Below are positions 1 to 13,268 of a stretch of DNA of 64,000 nucleotides, piece after piece. Both the position numbers and the translations under genes were made by a program. Within the stretch, counting starts at the first letter, position 1. Each line of letters starts with the position of its first letter. The DNA comes from Diprion similis (taxonomy: Eukaryota > Arthropoda > Insecta > Hymenoptera > Diprionidae): assembly GCF_021155765.1 (NCBI RefSeq), contig NC_060118.1:6944001-7008000 (forward strand). Direction: 5' to 3'. The notes below the pieces were generated by a model, which saw nothing but the letters and a program-made list of their open reading frames with translations, ran no database searches and was not told the origin of the DNA.

Positions 1-580
1 TTCACGTTCGTCTTCAGGTCTGACAATCACACTCCAGAGTCCCCGTCAGCAGAATTGACTAATCTATTAAACCAAGTCATAGCATCGAGAACATTGAATG
101 ATTCGGATAGCCATGAGGAGCAATTTAACGAAGAGCATAGAGTGCAAAAAAATATGGCACAAGGTGTTGACCTCAATGGAGATAGAGTCACGAATTCCAA
201 ATGCACGGAAACAGTGGAGGGAAACGGGAGACCTGTGGAAATGAAAAAACGTGAATCTAGCGAAAATTGTACAGGTAGTACATTGAATTGTACTTAACAA
301 TTTTTTTTCCAGTTATACCTAATTTTTTCTATCTTGATATAGAGCATTCGAAATTATTTTCCAACTGATCTGCTGTTTTTACTTTTCAGTTTCCCTGGAG
401 GAAGAGAATAGAAGACTAAAAGAAGCTCGATTGTGTAAAATCTGTATGGACAGAGAGGTAGCAGTAGTTTTTCTACCGTGTGGACATTTGTCAACGTGTG
501 TTCATTGTGCCCCATCTTTGAAACATTGTCCAATGTGTCGTCAAGAAATTCGAGCTACAGTCCGGACATTTTTAGCATAA
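1..580 (+). CDS. Iap2: Inhibitor of apoptosis protein, Diap2/cIAP-like, 3' end (partial)
   Basis: This is the last part of an IAP E3 ubiquitin ligase; the BIR-coding exons lie left of the window. Coding runs in frame 1 from the window edge to 274, an intron with GT..AG ends occupies 275-389, and the last exon is 390-580. Splicing in phase 1 gives a C-terminal RING of C3HC4 type (LCKICMDRE, then FLPCGHL, then CPMCR) ending in VRTFLA. The RING and tail match the Diap2/BIRC2-type family better than Diap1, which ends in a VYFS-like tail. Family knowledge: such proteins ubiquitinate caspases and, in insects, act in Imd immune signalling. The stretch before the RING (1-274) is polar and low in recognisable domains. 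A Diap1-like IAP follows on the same strand at 8277. Confidence 0.85.
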
Positions 581-721
581 TTTTCATGATATTATTGGTG
601 ATGTATCAAGCACCTAACGAAATTGTATATTTTATTTCTTATTATAGCTGTTTTTGTGCCAATTTTTTCATAGCACCAACCAAAATAACCAAAGCGAAAA
701 AATCTGAAATTAGTGTAGAAA

Positions 722-727
722 AATAAA
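722..727 (+). terminator. Poly(A) signal of the Diap2-like gene
   Basis: A canonical AATAAA lies 142 bases after the stop codon at 578-580 and is followed by a T-rich run, as expected at a 3' end. Confidence 0.5.
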
Positions 728-1746
728 TGTTTTTTTTTTTTCTTCTTTCAAATTATTTTCTATACACCGGATCATGTCTATATGATGATGACTATCACAA
801 TTTTTATTTACTGAAGTATAAGTACTTATAGATCCTAGTCGTCGGTAAATCATAGTTTCCAATATTATTGTCGATAAATTGAAATATTTACAAGCTGATA
901 TTTGACGTTGATGTTAACAAAGTTATAGAAGGCAGGTAATTTACACGAATATTTTGCAAACTGATTATGCAATTGTTCAAACTAAATCGTCTAAAATGTA
1001 TACTTAGAAATATCAAAATCTGTTCCATAGTTGTAAGAAGACATGTTGATATATACTACTTTATCATAATATAATCAACTGAGATTGCACTATTTATTTT
1101 TTTCCGAGATCTTTACATACTTATTTATTTTGTTGAATAAAATACTATACAGATATAATTATACTATTAAATGTTAAATTGAGCTATATGGGCTAAATAA
1201 ACTCTGAATATTATTCATCAACATTTCATTCCGAAATTATAATTCCCAACAGTTTCTACGCGAACGATTTCATTCGGAGAATTTATCTCTATCATATAGC
1301 AAAACAACTCTCCTTGAATTTATTGTTCTTAAGGTTATTGTCGAACGACCGGTTGATAGCTTATCGTTTACAGGGTATGCCGATGTTAAATATATATGAT
1401 AAGATATTTTCAAGATAGAATCGTTGGCAATATTTCGCGGTTGTTCCATGGAGGAAAATTACGGGAGAGTCGCAGACACACACTGACAATGTAATATTCC
1501 CGTAATGAAAGAACGGATTCACACATGCTATAAATGTCCCTCCAGCTAGTGTTTTCTGATAATGAGTATACCACATAAATCCAGCGAGTCTTATTGTGCT
1601 CGGCAGTCGGCACCAGGGTACAGAGTTTCGAAGTCATTGTATATTTAAGACCTTTCATATTCCTTTTGCGTGAATTTTCATTTTTCCGGATTCCATCGGT
1701 AAGTACAACGATTCTTCAATTTCAATCATTATACTTTGTATACTGT
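728..1746. other. Intergenic DNA, possible upstream noncoding exon
   Basis: There are no convincing ORFs. A somewhat GC-richer patch at about 1585-1698 ends in a good splice donor (ATCG then GTAAGT at 1699), so it could be a noncoding first exon of the downstream Diap1-like gene. Nothing else supports this. Confidence 0.3.
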
Positions 1747-2631
1747 ATGTACATTAGGGTGGGTAAAAAAAACCGACTATTTTTTTTTTTTTTTTACTTT
1801 ATACTCTGAAAAATCGGTTGCTATACACCTCTAAAAAATACTCACCAAATATGAGCTCTTAATTTTGATAGGAAGGTTCTCCGCTTTATAGTTTTCCATT
1901 TATTCCTCAGTATTAGAAACGAAAATTTGTATCTCTCTATTAAATGTTCGTTAAAAAATATCTCTTTTCATATTCTTGTAGGAAATTGAACGCTCTACAA
2001 AAAAGATCTTTCATAATTTTTCCGTAAACCTCACCGTTTAAAAGATATCCAAGGTTTAACTTTTATTATTTTAAGACAAATTTCTGTTTTGCTTATGAAT
2101 TTTATAACTCGTTAAAAAATTTTTTTTCTGAAATGCACAGTCCATATTTTTGTAGAAAATTAACTGTTCTACAAAAATGGTCTGTTATGATTTGTCGATT
2201 AAATTAAGCGTTTCAAAGATATTCATCGTCAAACTCCAATGGTTGCAAATTTAAACTAAAAATTTTTTTTAACGAGTTATAAAATTCATAAGCAAAACAG
2301 AAATTTGTCTTAAAATAATAAAAGTTAAACCTTTGATATCTTTTAAACGGTGAGGTTTACGGAAAAATTATGAAAGACCTTTTTTGTAGAGCGTTCAATT
2401 TCCTACAGGAATATGAAAAAAGATATTTTTTAACGAACATTTAATAGAGAGATATAAATTTTCGTTTCTAATACTGAGGAATAAATGGAAAACTATAAAG
2501 CGGAGAACCTTCCTATCAAAATTAAGAGCTCATATTTGGTGAGTATTTTTTAGAGGTGTATAGCAACCGATTTTTCAGAGTATAAAGTGAAAAAAAAATA
2601 GTCGGTCTTTTTGACCCACCCTAATGTACAT
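1747..2631. mobile_element. Foldback (long inverted-repeat) non-autonomous transposon
   Basis: An ~885-bp element consists of two near-perfect inverted arms, about 1747-2120 and 2258-2631, around a ~135-bp unpaired centre. The ends read ATGTACATTAGGGTGGG at the left and its complement at the right. Inside the arms, segments such as GGAAGGTTCTCCGCTTTATA recur inverted in the right arm. There is no coding capacity. The termini GGGTGGG flanked by TA on both sides are compatible with a TA target duplication (Tc1/mariner-type MITE), but the superfamily is inferred. It lies between the two IAP genes. Confidence 0.85.
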
Positions 2632-4452
2632 GGATTGAAAAAAATAACAAACAGATGCGATTAAGGAACTTCGCTTTACATTTCATACGAAAATGCACTG
2701 TTAGTATTTTTATATTGCATATTATAAATGTGCTGTACTACTAAATGGAAGAAATTAAAGTTTCTCGTATCTGGTTCGGTTTCTCCTGTTTCTTTTTTTT
2801 TTTTAATTCTTTTTTGTCCATCTCAGATCTATTATTCAGGAAGATTTTATCCCTATCATTTTTTATACTTGAAAGCTCTCGATTTTCAGCTACCTGCAAA
2901 AATTTATTTCAGTTATTCCATTCTAATTTCGGTAAAAATTCAAAGGTGGTTAAACTATAAAGCAAGAAAATTGAAGAAAATTGATTGAAAAAGTTAATGA
3001 TAACGATTATTATTCATATTTGCAGCGGGTCTTTGGTTCTCATGTTTTGAAATTATTCGAATTTCAAATTCCGCCGCCGTAACTGTTATTATCAACTCTC
3101 TTGCGACTCACATGGTAAAGTACCAGCTTTTTTTATCGATAGTTCATAGTTTGAAATCGATTTACAATAATGTGGTGAATAGCTTCGAAAATATGAGATA
3201 ATGATTAAAAATTTAAGAATGTCATAAGGCCAATGAGGACATCGTTTGAAGTTTAGACATTTACGAATTCCTAACAAATTCGTGCGTTCAGTGTGCCCGC
3301 GGCGTTGATTAGCATCGGCAGGTGCGTATGTAAGCGGTCCAGAGATTAGCGCCGTGCAATATGTGCGCTTTATTATTGATTAAATTTTAAATTGATAACG
3401 AGTCGATTACAGCAGGGCTACGTGAAAATCAAGAACGCAAGAACTTTCGTGCTCACAAATTAACGGATATTTCACAACGCAATCACTGTTCACGTGCTCC
3501 TATCTCGGTCACGTATAGGGCGGTGCCTTCCACATCCGGTTCCTGTTGCTGATTAGCGAGCATATTTTGAATTTATTATGAACTCAAGGAAATATCATTA
3601 TTAACAAAGCCATGGTTGAGGATATGTTTCTTGAGTCATTTAATGACCGCACTGACGCTTGTTGTGGGGACAAAATTTCCGCAATATTCTTACTCAGCGC
3701 CATTTTCTAACCATGAATGCGTACATTGAAATACCTCGAAGTTTAATACGAATCCTAAAAAAGATGGGAGGGGCCCCAAGGACACAGAATATGAAGACAT
3801 CGCTTGAATCCAACTTATGACGGTCAATTCTAAGAAATTCTGATACGCAATACCTTGTCGCTTCGTTTATTTATGTTTATTTCCTCATTTCCGCCTTTAT
3901 TCATGCACTTTACTTTTGGAAATATGCATTTTCTTTGAATATATTTCATAAGAGGCACCTGATGCCCCGTCGATCGATTCCATGTCATTTATAAACGATT
4001 TTTCATCAATTACGATTATATTACGCATATTATACAAAGCAAATAACTATAATCTTTCCGTGGCTTATATATCTACATCCATGTGTTGCTGACGTAGTTG
4101 ATTTTAAGTGCGATTGTATAATCGTAGAGCCAGGCACGGAGTGTACGGACGCATGTCATTTTAATCACTTGTTTTTCCCGGTAATTTTTTGAAAACGGTT
4201 TATTACAAGAAACATTGAGGAAGAAAAAATCAGAAGTGGATCATATGTGTTTTGAGAAATGTAAAATATAATTCTATTTGTGAAAATCAATCATTCAAAA
4301 TTCACAAATAATTGCACATATAGGTAAGTCATCATTTGAACTCGAATTTTTGCCAGTACATAATATTGTAGATAAAAATTTTACCTAAGTGCGATAACGA
4401 TATTGGGATTTATGTAAGATTATGTGGCTGATTCCGAGTGAATAACCCCGAC

Positions 4453-4503
<51 letters not shown>

Positions 4504-4505
4504 TC
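4453..4505. repeat. (TA)n microsatellite
   Basis: About 50 bases of alternating TA with no function indicated. Confidence 0.9.
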
Positions 4506-5703
4506 TATAGATATAATGACGAACGAATAACGTGGAATTTACCGGGTGTGCAATATCTGATCACATGTACCGACAAAGAAAGCTGATGTTTGCACAAATC
4601 ACATTAGTCATTCTCATTCATATCGATACTAGGGACTAGCCCTGTGCAGCCGCAGAGTTGTCTCATCTGTTACCGCAAGGTCTTGCACTAATAATCAGAT
4701 TCAAAGTATTTTAAACGAGGCTGCGGTTTTTCGCACCAACTGATGATACTAAGAATACCGTAAATTAACATACGTCCTTGCACTTATGTCAAGGAGTTAA
4801 ATGCAAAATGTAACTGATAAGTATTTCTATGTCACATTCTTCGAATGATTCAAAGTACAACAATCGATACTCGCAGAAATTGAGCACAAGGAAAAATCGA
4901 TTTTTAGGGCAATTTGTGCTGGTCAAGAAGGGTCGAACGATCGCATGCTCTGACTTATAACCGAAAACTTTGCGATCCGTCTTATCGATCCCAGTCGACG
5001 TCGGTAAAACAGGACGATAAGCGATCCGCCATACGGCAATAGTTAGTCAAAAACGGCCCTGCGTAAATGTACATACGTGCCGTGTGGTACAAAATCTCCG
5101 GAATTTCTCAGTAAAACGATCGCGTTCGTTGCTCGTGTTCGCCTCAGGGTAAGCTTGCATGGCCAGTAATATTACTTTAAAATCGCGGTTATAAAATTTT
5201 TGTTTCCGGCGGAAGTGGAGTGATTAGAACGCCGTGGGTGGATCAAACGAATATTACCTGTACTAAAAAAAAAAACTTATCACGCTTCGCAATGTTTCAA
5301 TTCCCAGTTTGAACAGCCTTTGTGTTAAATACTAAGAGACTCGGTAGAGAATACACTTTAAGCCATGACCGATAGATTCCCAGAAATGTCAAGATAATCG
5401 AAACGAAAATATTATTTTCTTGAGAACAAGATACCTATAGCTGCAAGCTCGTATCGACGTCACTTCACAGCTTATCGTCGATAATAATCGCTTTGTCCGT
5501 ATACAAAATCACCCGTCAATATATCAAATGGAATAAGAGAAATTAGCTCGAAAACGACAAACGGTGTCGTTCATTTTCAATCTTTTGCGATAGCGCGACT
5601 CTGTTTGTGTGTCTGCACTTGTGTACGAGCGTGTGATAAATGTAAATAACTTAGCCTGGCTCGTATGATTATTGTTATAGGTATAGACAAGGCATGCAAC
5701 TGT

Positions 5704-5746
5704 ACACACAACAGACACACACACACACGCGCGCGCGCGCATACAC
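5704..5746. repeat. (CA)n/(CG)n microsatellite
   Basis: Alternating CA passes directly into alternating CG, a purine-pyrimidine tract able to adopt Z-DNA. A related CA-rich patch lies at 6158-6200. Confidence 0.85.
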
Positions 5747-7597
5747 TACAGCACCCACAACCGCCCACCTCATCATCCTGCCGCCTTCTGATATGCATAA
5801 TGAAATCATGCATTCTCTCATGTTGATCTCGTGTTTCAGTGACGTGAAACAAAACAATACCGTCACTTTTGCTATTTTATCACGGAAAGTCCAGAGTTCG
5901 AAATTCACGATTACTTACTTGTCGTTGCGACAATGTTTCCTCTTTTTATATCGTTCGATGTACATACTACATACATACTACAGAAAAATAATGAACGTCA
6001 GTAATCATAAATTGCTCGTTTATATTCCTTTGTAAAGACATACATCATACATGCATATGCCTATGCACGCAAGATTCATCCTCGGCATGATCTCGTCTCC
6101 CCGAAAAGAAATCCTTCACCGTGGTATGCGGAGATATAACGTTATGTATACTGCGCGTCACACACATACAAACACAAACACAGACACACAGACACGCACA
6201 CGAACGCTCGCTTTCACATCCTGTTGGGAAGGGAATAAGATGGTACCTTCGTGCTACAGAGGACAAGAACACTCTGTAATCTGCTTCGTAACCGACTGAA
6301 ATTATCATGATGGCAATTTTTTGAAATAATTAGCCTGGAAATAATTGTATCAAGTTGCTAAATGTAGGAGTGAAATCGATTTTCCTCAACTCTTACCCAA
6401 TACAGACTTACTACAAGAATTATAACTAACAAGGAAAAAAATATTAATACATGCATCATATGTATATTTTCCTTATTTCGTTATATTACCAACAATATGG
6501 TAGATATTTCGAAATAAGAAAAAGTCGAGTCTTTCATAATCTCTTATACATACTTTGTTTAACCCAGATGTAAAATTGCAGCGTAGTTGGAAGTACTGTT
6601 TGAAATTTAATTGGTATATCGTGACTGTTAAAGGTCACTTTTTTCTTTATGCAACATTTTTATCTGGAGTCAAGACCTCTTCGCTATGGATCATCAAATG
6701 CGAGTAAATTAACTTGATTCCGTTCTATTTGTTGGGATTCAGTGTGAAAAAAAAAATATATATATAAAGATAGAGATAAAATAAACCTTATTTGCGAAAC
6801 AGTAGCAAAATACCACAATTTTGTGGTAAAAACCCATATAAGCATATTCCAACAAGTAACAACCATATACAATATGGTTATAGAAGTTTTACAAATTGAG
6901 AACGGAAGACAGCGCATAACACACGCGTAGGTCATCCATGTGGTGAAAATGTTATCGAGCGAATTTGCCGGGAATTTTTTTATCCAGTTATTCTGTAAAA
7001 CACGTATGAATAATAAAAATAAAAATTTGTTGCCTAGCTTAGTCGGAATTGTCACACCAACGGTGATTAATTTCTACAGAGTATGCGATAAAAATGTTGT
7101 AGAGCGACTACGAAGCTGAATCGGGGGTTTGGCAACGCTGCCGTCTCGAATGCTTCATTCTATTAGGGAGTACGGGAGGCCAGAGAGTTCAGTTTCACAC
7201 GAGCCCTTCACTCTGCTTCGCTGCCTCTCTCTCTGCACTGTAAAGTCTACGCCAGGCTCAATCGTAGCAGCCATACCCAATATGGAAGTGCCCAAGTCCT
7301 TGCTCGTTGTGTTGTTTTAAAACGTATACGCCATAAATTCGTTGTAAATTCACCCCAGTCATTGATCATTGTACATACGTATTTATCGTGCCCGATGACG
7401 TCTTTGGTACAATAACAAATTTCAAAATTACCGTAAGTCTATTTACCCTTCCCTCGCCAGTCGATAACTTATCTAGTTTTTATCTTATTTTATTATTATT
7501 ATTTTTTCTTTTATTACAACACTTTATAATTGCGAGATCGGTGTCCGTGTGTATTGACAAAGGCTAAAGTTTATCGTGTTCGCCCATTCAACCAACC

Positions 7598-7620
7598 ACC
7601 CCCCCCCCCCTCCCTCCCCC
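7598..7620. repeat. Poly-C tract
   Basis: A run of C with two T interruptions in the upstream region of the Diap1-like IAP. Confidence 0.85.
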
Positions 7621-8276
7621 GCTTCTTCGTCACTGCTATTACGATCTCTTCCAGCGCCTCTTCGCGTAAAAATTAGTCGTATATAATTTCAAAGGAAAAA
7701 AAGATGGAAAAAACGGTTTAATTTTTATGCTAGCACCCGAAACCAAAAAAAGGGCAGACATAGTAGGTCTTTAACGCTTGGGGTTCGCGCTTTATTGTCA
7801 CCTGTAGAAAGAGCAGCTGCGACGATGTATTCAAAAGCGATGATGCCAGACTGTGTAGCGTCCTGTGCTAATTTATCGACAAAGAAAAACCGTTAATGCA
7901 GAGTCTGACTTTTAAAACTCGTACACGAAACTAGAAAGAAAGTTTTTATGCTTGTTTTCAGACTGTTAAAATTTCCATTGATTTTTTTTTTAATTTTTTT
8001 TTTTTCACACCAATTGTTGCAAGTCTATGCATACACTTTGTTAGAATAAACAAAGATGATATACTAGAATCGAAAAAAGAGTGACATAAGTGCACAATGA
8101 GTAATACACAGAAAAAGGTGGGGGATTTGAGTCGGCAGAAACGCGATTGTACTGCTCGAGCAATAATAATAATATTAGTTTCCTTTTTGTTTGCTTTAGA
8201 TTCATGTAACAACGATAAAGATTTCTTTATCGTACACTTTTTCCTCACTACACTCTACGCACTTAACTGCCTTGAA

Positions 8277-9861
8277 ATGACTGACTGCTATCAGTCTCGT
8301 TATGGTGGATACTCTGCGATGAATACGCCGATGTTCGGAGACTCGTTACCTTATATTCAACCACCTCCGCCGCCAACACACTGTGAACATCCCGACGAAA
8401 CAGACGACCACAATGATTTCCGGTTCGAAGCTGTGCGAAGAAGAAGCTTCGCAAATTGGCCGCTCAGGTTTATGGATCCGAAGAGATTGGCGGAGGCCGG
8501 ATTTTACTATTTGAACGAAGGTGACAAAGTAAGGTGTTTCGAATGCAAAATTGAAATTTGCAAGTGGGTCGAAGGTGACGATCCTCAATTCGAACACCAG
8601 AGATGGTCCGAAAGATGCAGATTTGTCAGGAGATTACCGTGCGGTAATGTACCTTATGGCGCTGACGGTGCAAACATTCCTCCTGTGCCACGAACCAGAG
8701 ACGTCTGCGGCCCCTATGGATTTAACGTCGAATCAGACAATGGACCGGACCTCAGCTCATCCCCACCAAACCTTCAGAACACCGTCAGTACTGCGACTCT
8801 CGGGAGCTGGGGTATCGGTGTACCCAAGGAGCCCAAACATCCACATTACGCCAGCCGCGACGCAAGACTAAGAACCTTCAACTCTTGGCCAAAATCTATG
8901 AGACAGACGAAAGAGGAATTAGCTGATGCAGGATTCTTCTACACCGGCAAAGGAGATCAAACACTCTGCTACTACTGCGGGGGTGGTCTTAAAGATTGGG
9001 AGCCAACCGACAATCCGTGGGAACAACACGCCCACTGGTTTTCCAAGTGCTTTTATCTATTCATGGTAAAAGGACAAGCTTTCATTGACGAAGTTAAAGG
9101 TCTCACCAGGGAACAGCCTTCGGCCGAGGTGAATAAAATAACTTGGACTTTCTATCGTCAAATTAAAAGTATTTCTCTGTCGAGGGTAATCAGATTAATC
9201 ACTTTTCGAGAACTCTACAAAATTGTGAAAGCATTGTTAAAGGGGAAAAAATGAATATTCAGGGTGCTTGTAAATGTTAGAAGTTTGAAATACAAAGTGC
9301 CTATTAAAGTTAGAGTTTTAGTAAAAATGTACGTTTTTCTTGTGACAAAGGGAACAGAAGAGAATATCTATCGTAATGGGGTAAAATATTTTTTACTCAT
9401 TTACCTCATGCAAGTTTCTAAATACTTTTTTGAGGCAAAAATGATATCAGGATGCAACCTTGAAAGGCTACTGTTTATCAAGTAATTCATTCTGCTTCCA
9501 GGAGACACAGAACTTGACTCTACCGAATTGCATAAAGAAGGTAGAACGGCCTGCAGAATCTGAGCCTGAAGAACATTGTGCGATTGCTGAGACTAGTGAA
9601 TCTGGAGCAAGTTGTAGCAAAAGTGGTTCATTAGAAGAGGGGCCGCATAAAAGCGAGGATTGTTTGCATCAAAACCTAGAGAACGATGAGAAGAGAATGG
9701 ATGATGGAAGACTTTGTAAAATCTGCTACACGGAAGAACTGGGAGTTGTATTTTTACCTTGTGGACACATGGTAGCTTGTGTCAAGTGCGCGCCAAGTTT
9801 GACAACTTGTGCGGTATGCCGGAAACCTTTCACAATGACTGTGCGGGCTTATATTTCATAG
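8277..9861 (+). CDS. Iap1: Inhibitor of apoptosis protein, Diap1/thread-like
   Basis: Caspase-inhibiting E3 ubiquitin ligase. Exons are 8277-9128 and 9502-9861 (GT..AG, phase 0), giving 403 aa. BIR1 is at about residues 51-118 and BIR2 at about 191-261; each has the zinc-binding pattern CxxC, then H, then C (CFEC..H..C; CYYC..H..C) and the AGFYY/AGFFY core. A C-terminal RING (LCKICYTEE, FLPCGHM, CAVCR) starts at about residue 354 and the protein ends VRAYIS, as in Diap1. Length is close to the usual ~400-440 aa. I chose the Met at 8277 because the in-frame sequence upstream (to 8097) is hydrophobic and crosses a pyrimidine-rich acceptor ending at 8200. Family role: binds and ubiquitinates initiator and effector caspases and is displaced by Reaper-type proteins. 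Confidence 0.93.
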
Positions 9862-11731
9862 CTTTCCATCACGAAAGGAACTATAAATTCGATAAAATGC
9901 CAGAATAATGTCTAGCATTGTAATAGATTAGCCAAGCCATGACTCTTGGCATATCACTGAAATAGAGGCACAGTTCATCAAAGTTTAAAAATATTTTGTG
10001 ATTTATTTTCTTTAGTTGCCAGCTGTTCTTATAGTCAATCAAGATCCCGAGAGCTGGAAGTTCAGATTTATCAGTCTCGCTTCACAACATTAGACATGGC
10101 ATCTTTTATGTTTCGTTTCTTTTACATTTTTTTTCCTTCAAAAAAAATTTTTTTTTTCTCTGTTATTCATAGATTCGGTTTTATTTTTCTTTTTTTTCCT
10201 TTGGCTTTTAAAATTTTATGAATTTCATGTATTTCGTATCTAAGGACTGAAAAAATTTTCGTATCACATATTACATAATTGTGCCTCTGGCTAAAAGTTA
10301 CAACTGCTTGCGAGAACACTAACATGTTTAAAAAATCAGTAACAATAGAATTCTTGCTACACCTTTATACTAATCGATCCTTAATACAATGCCCATGGCT
10401 TATGTTATTCATCCTGCACATCACATTATTTCGTTAATGAGATTTCTGTGGCATTTATGTGTGATTCGAAAAATCAAGGGAAGAGGACAAAGTAAGATGA
10501 ACAATATAAATTTTTTTTTTTTTTTTTTTAACAAAATTTTAGTGTTTTCACTTTAACAATTTGAGGGGCGGCGGTACATATATATGTTTATATATATATA
10601 TATGTATATATATGTATACATGTATGTACATATGTATATATACATATACCAGTTATTTCATTATTTCCGTTGTAATTTGCAATACCTTTATACTTGTAAG
10701 TATTTTCTAGATTCTTAATGTGCCCCTTAAAGGGTTAAATGGAAAAAAATAGCAACTTGACTGTTGACTCTGTACATATTGAAAGCACAAAGATTTCATG
10801 GGAAATTGTGATTGGTAATTACTTACCACCTGACATATTATTATTGTTTTAATTTTTTTTTATTAAACGTAGTGATACAAAAATATAGGAGAGAGAATTA
10901 AATTTTCAAAAGCATTCACACTCACCTGTAGATTACCAACTGTCATTTGCAATATCATCCAAGTAAGAATTGAGTGTAAAATAAACGGAATAAACTGTAC
11001 ATGTCGAACCAACTGTACAGTAAATAAATTATTGACTTTTGATCCACCTTAATAATTAAAAATTTAAGCAATTATTTGATTGGTTTCCTTTTTTTTTCGA
11101 TTTACTTCAATAATTTAAGGTTTTTATCTACGAGAGTCTGATACATGTTCCCAGGAATACCGAAAAAGGAACATAGTATCACATAAACCATATTTTAATA
11201 CACTTTCATATCTAAATAAAACGGCCATTGAAAGCACTTCAAACTAGGTAATATTAACAAATTATATTGAAAGATATCACAGTCCCTGTGAACCATAGTA
11301 ACTTGTAAAACTGAGTATATGAATCATATTAGCTTTTAAGTATAATAAGTAAAGAAAGTTAGTCAATGTCGCGACAAGCATACTTTGAATAGAAATATTT
11401 GCAAGTCCCAAATTTAGGAAGAACCTTTTTTAATAACATTTTCAATTTTCAGTAGTAACGAATTATACAATCTTATAAATGCACAAGAAGGTATGTCGGG
11501 TAATAATATTTTGGTTTTAATGGAATAACAAATTGCGTGAATTCGTTAAAAAGCAGTATTATTAATTTCATGTACTATAAATATAAATTTAGGAATATCG
11601 AAATCCGAAATTATTAGCGACATATTATGTCTATATTGTATGATTAAACTAAGTATAATCTCAATGAAACTAAATAAATACTGAAACAGAATTTTCTTGA
11701 TTTTTACTCTCTTGACAAGAACACCGGTTTT

Positions 11732-11762
<31 letters not shown>

Positions 11763-13268
11763 GAAAAGTAATCACTGACTATAGTCATCTTTATTGAGCT
11801 ACCTCAATGTTTATGCTTCACTGATTTTTAGTTGATAATTTATAGAAGTTGAAGTTTATATACTATCCGACTAACACTGAAATACGAAATTTAATTTCTT
11901 AAGGCATTTCGTTCCGAAATTTTCAACGTTGACGACCATCTTCTGATTACCAGCGTTCTCTTGTTCTTACCAATTAATACAATGCAATTTAGAAGGGTGA
12001 TTATAAATTTTATTACTAGCTCGTAATATCACGGAGAAGAAAACGGAACTTTCGTGGAAATTCTTGCTAAATCGCCTTTGGATACAATTGTAAGGTTTCT
12101 AAACCAGGTAAAAATCCACGAGTACATGAAAGATATTGCTTTGTGGTGAATGGAGAATGTTTCAAGTACTCCACAGACCTCTGGCATTCCAATGATCATT
12201 TTTTCTTTCAGGGCTGAAAAACGTAGCCGACCAAACCAGTATGCAGCACACTAACGCAGCAGCATCATAATAAACTGGTTTGGTCGGCCCTTGGCTGCAT
12301 TCCTTTCCCACGAAGGGCGTAGGCTTCTCACAGAGAAACTGAACCCGTGATCTCATCAAGTACAAGGAATTCATTCACGCCAACTGATGCAGGTCATTTG
12401 ATATAGCCCGTTATTGGGATTGTTTTGCAATTATTTTCGTATCAAGATTTTTTCAATTCAACACTAAAGTTTAAAACAATTATCCATTACTGTTATTCAG
12501 GAATAACAATAAGGATGATTCCGTTTTAGCTCGAATAATCACGTGAATGGATGCAAGATTGACGGATTATACATACTACATAGATTGATCTGCATTCTTT
12601 CGTTAGGTCAAATTCATAAAGTTACAGGCGTTTCTTTATCTTGCTGTATCCGTTGTTAATAACATCGTTCCTAATGACTACAAATCGAAGTCTTCTTGGA
12701 ACGAGTAATTGCGATTACTTATACTCGTGACGCGGGTGTTGCGGCTCGGCAATCTTCATGAGGCAACTGATTTCAAACGAACAGTTTAATAAACATACGA
12801 GTTTATATTAACATATCATGTATATAATTCCCTTGATGTTAGGTCTTCATTCCCGGCGAACAAACTAATAATAAATTTGTAATGTATAGGTTTCTACAGC
12901 TTTTACATTTTATTTTCAAATATAAAAATATAAAGTACAGGATCAGTGATCTAATATTAATAATAATAAAAAAGTAAAAAAGTAATAATACTATGACAGC
13001 CACGTAGGAAACAACTTTTTTCCTCCATATTTTCTACAAAATTGTAAAGGAAATAAGGAATAATAATTCTGTGAATTTTAAAATTCCATTTAACACTTTG
13101 CAATGAGCAATGAAACTAAAAAAAAAAAAAAAATATCGCGGTTGATTTACGTGAAAAAAGGTAAACTAAAATTTGAAATAGTAGGTACTAGTTTTGTAAC
13201 TTACTTGTTTTTTCTTCCCTTGCTTTTTTGTTTGTATCCTTTACAAAGCGCTCAAGATATCAATGGTT
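9862..13268. other. Convergent intergenic region between Iap1 and MSH2
   Basis: AT-rich 3' flanks of two convergent genes. Contains a TA/TG-rich repeat (about 10575-10645), T and A homopolymers (for example 10509-10530 and 11735-11762) and a hairpin at 12226-12288. No coding sequence is supported. Confidence 0.6.
12226..12288. repeat. 15-bp perfect inverted repeat (hairpin)
   Basis: GCCGACCAAACCAGT at 12226-12240 and its exact complement at 12274-12288, separated by 33 bases. The surrounding ~200 bp is GC-richer than its AT-rich neighbourhood. The function is unknown; it could be an end of an old mobile element or a structured RNA. Confidence 0.6.

Larger units (their letters stand above)
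2632..8276. other. Intergenic / upstream region of the Diap1-like gene
   Basis: No credible coding sequence. The stretch contains several microsatellites (TA, CA/CG, poly-C). Candidate donors after GC-richer patches occur near 3320 (GGCAG then GTGCGT) and near 5148 (CCTCAG then GGTAAG). A pyrimidine-rich acceptor ends at 8200, 77 bases before the chosen start of the IAP. This could be a long 5' region with one or more noncoding exons. Confidence 0.35.

Noticed and set aside
5694-6308. Overlapping short ORFs over CA/CG microsatellites
   Set aside because: Translations are His/Thr or Arg/Val/Cys repeats caused by the microsatellite.
6684-7055. 123-residue minus-strand ORF
   Set aside because: Hydrophobic, low-complexity translation of AT-rich DNA with no recognised family; probably chance.
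12162-12374. 70-residue minus-strand ORF over the hairpin
   Set aside because: The hairpin forces complementary codons; no family resemblance.
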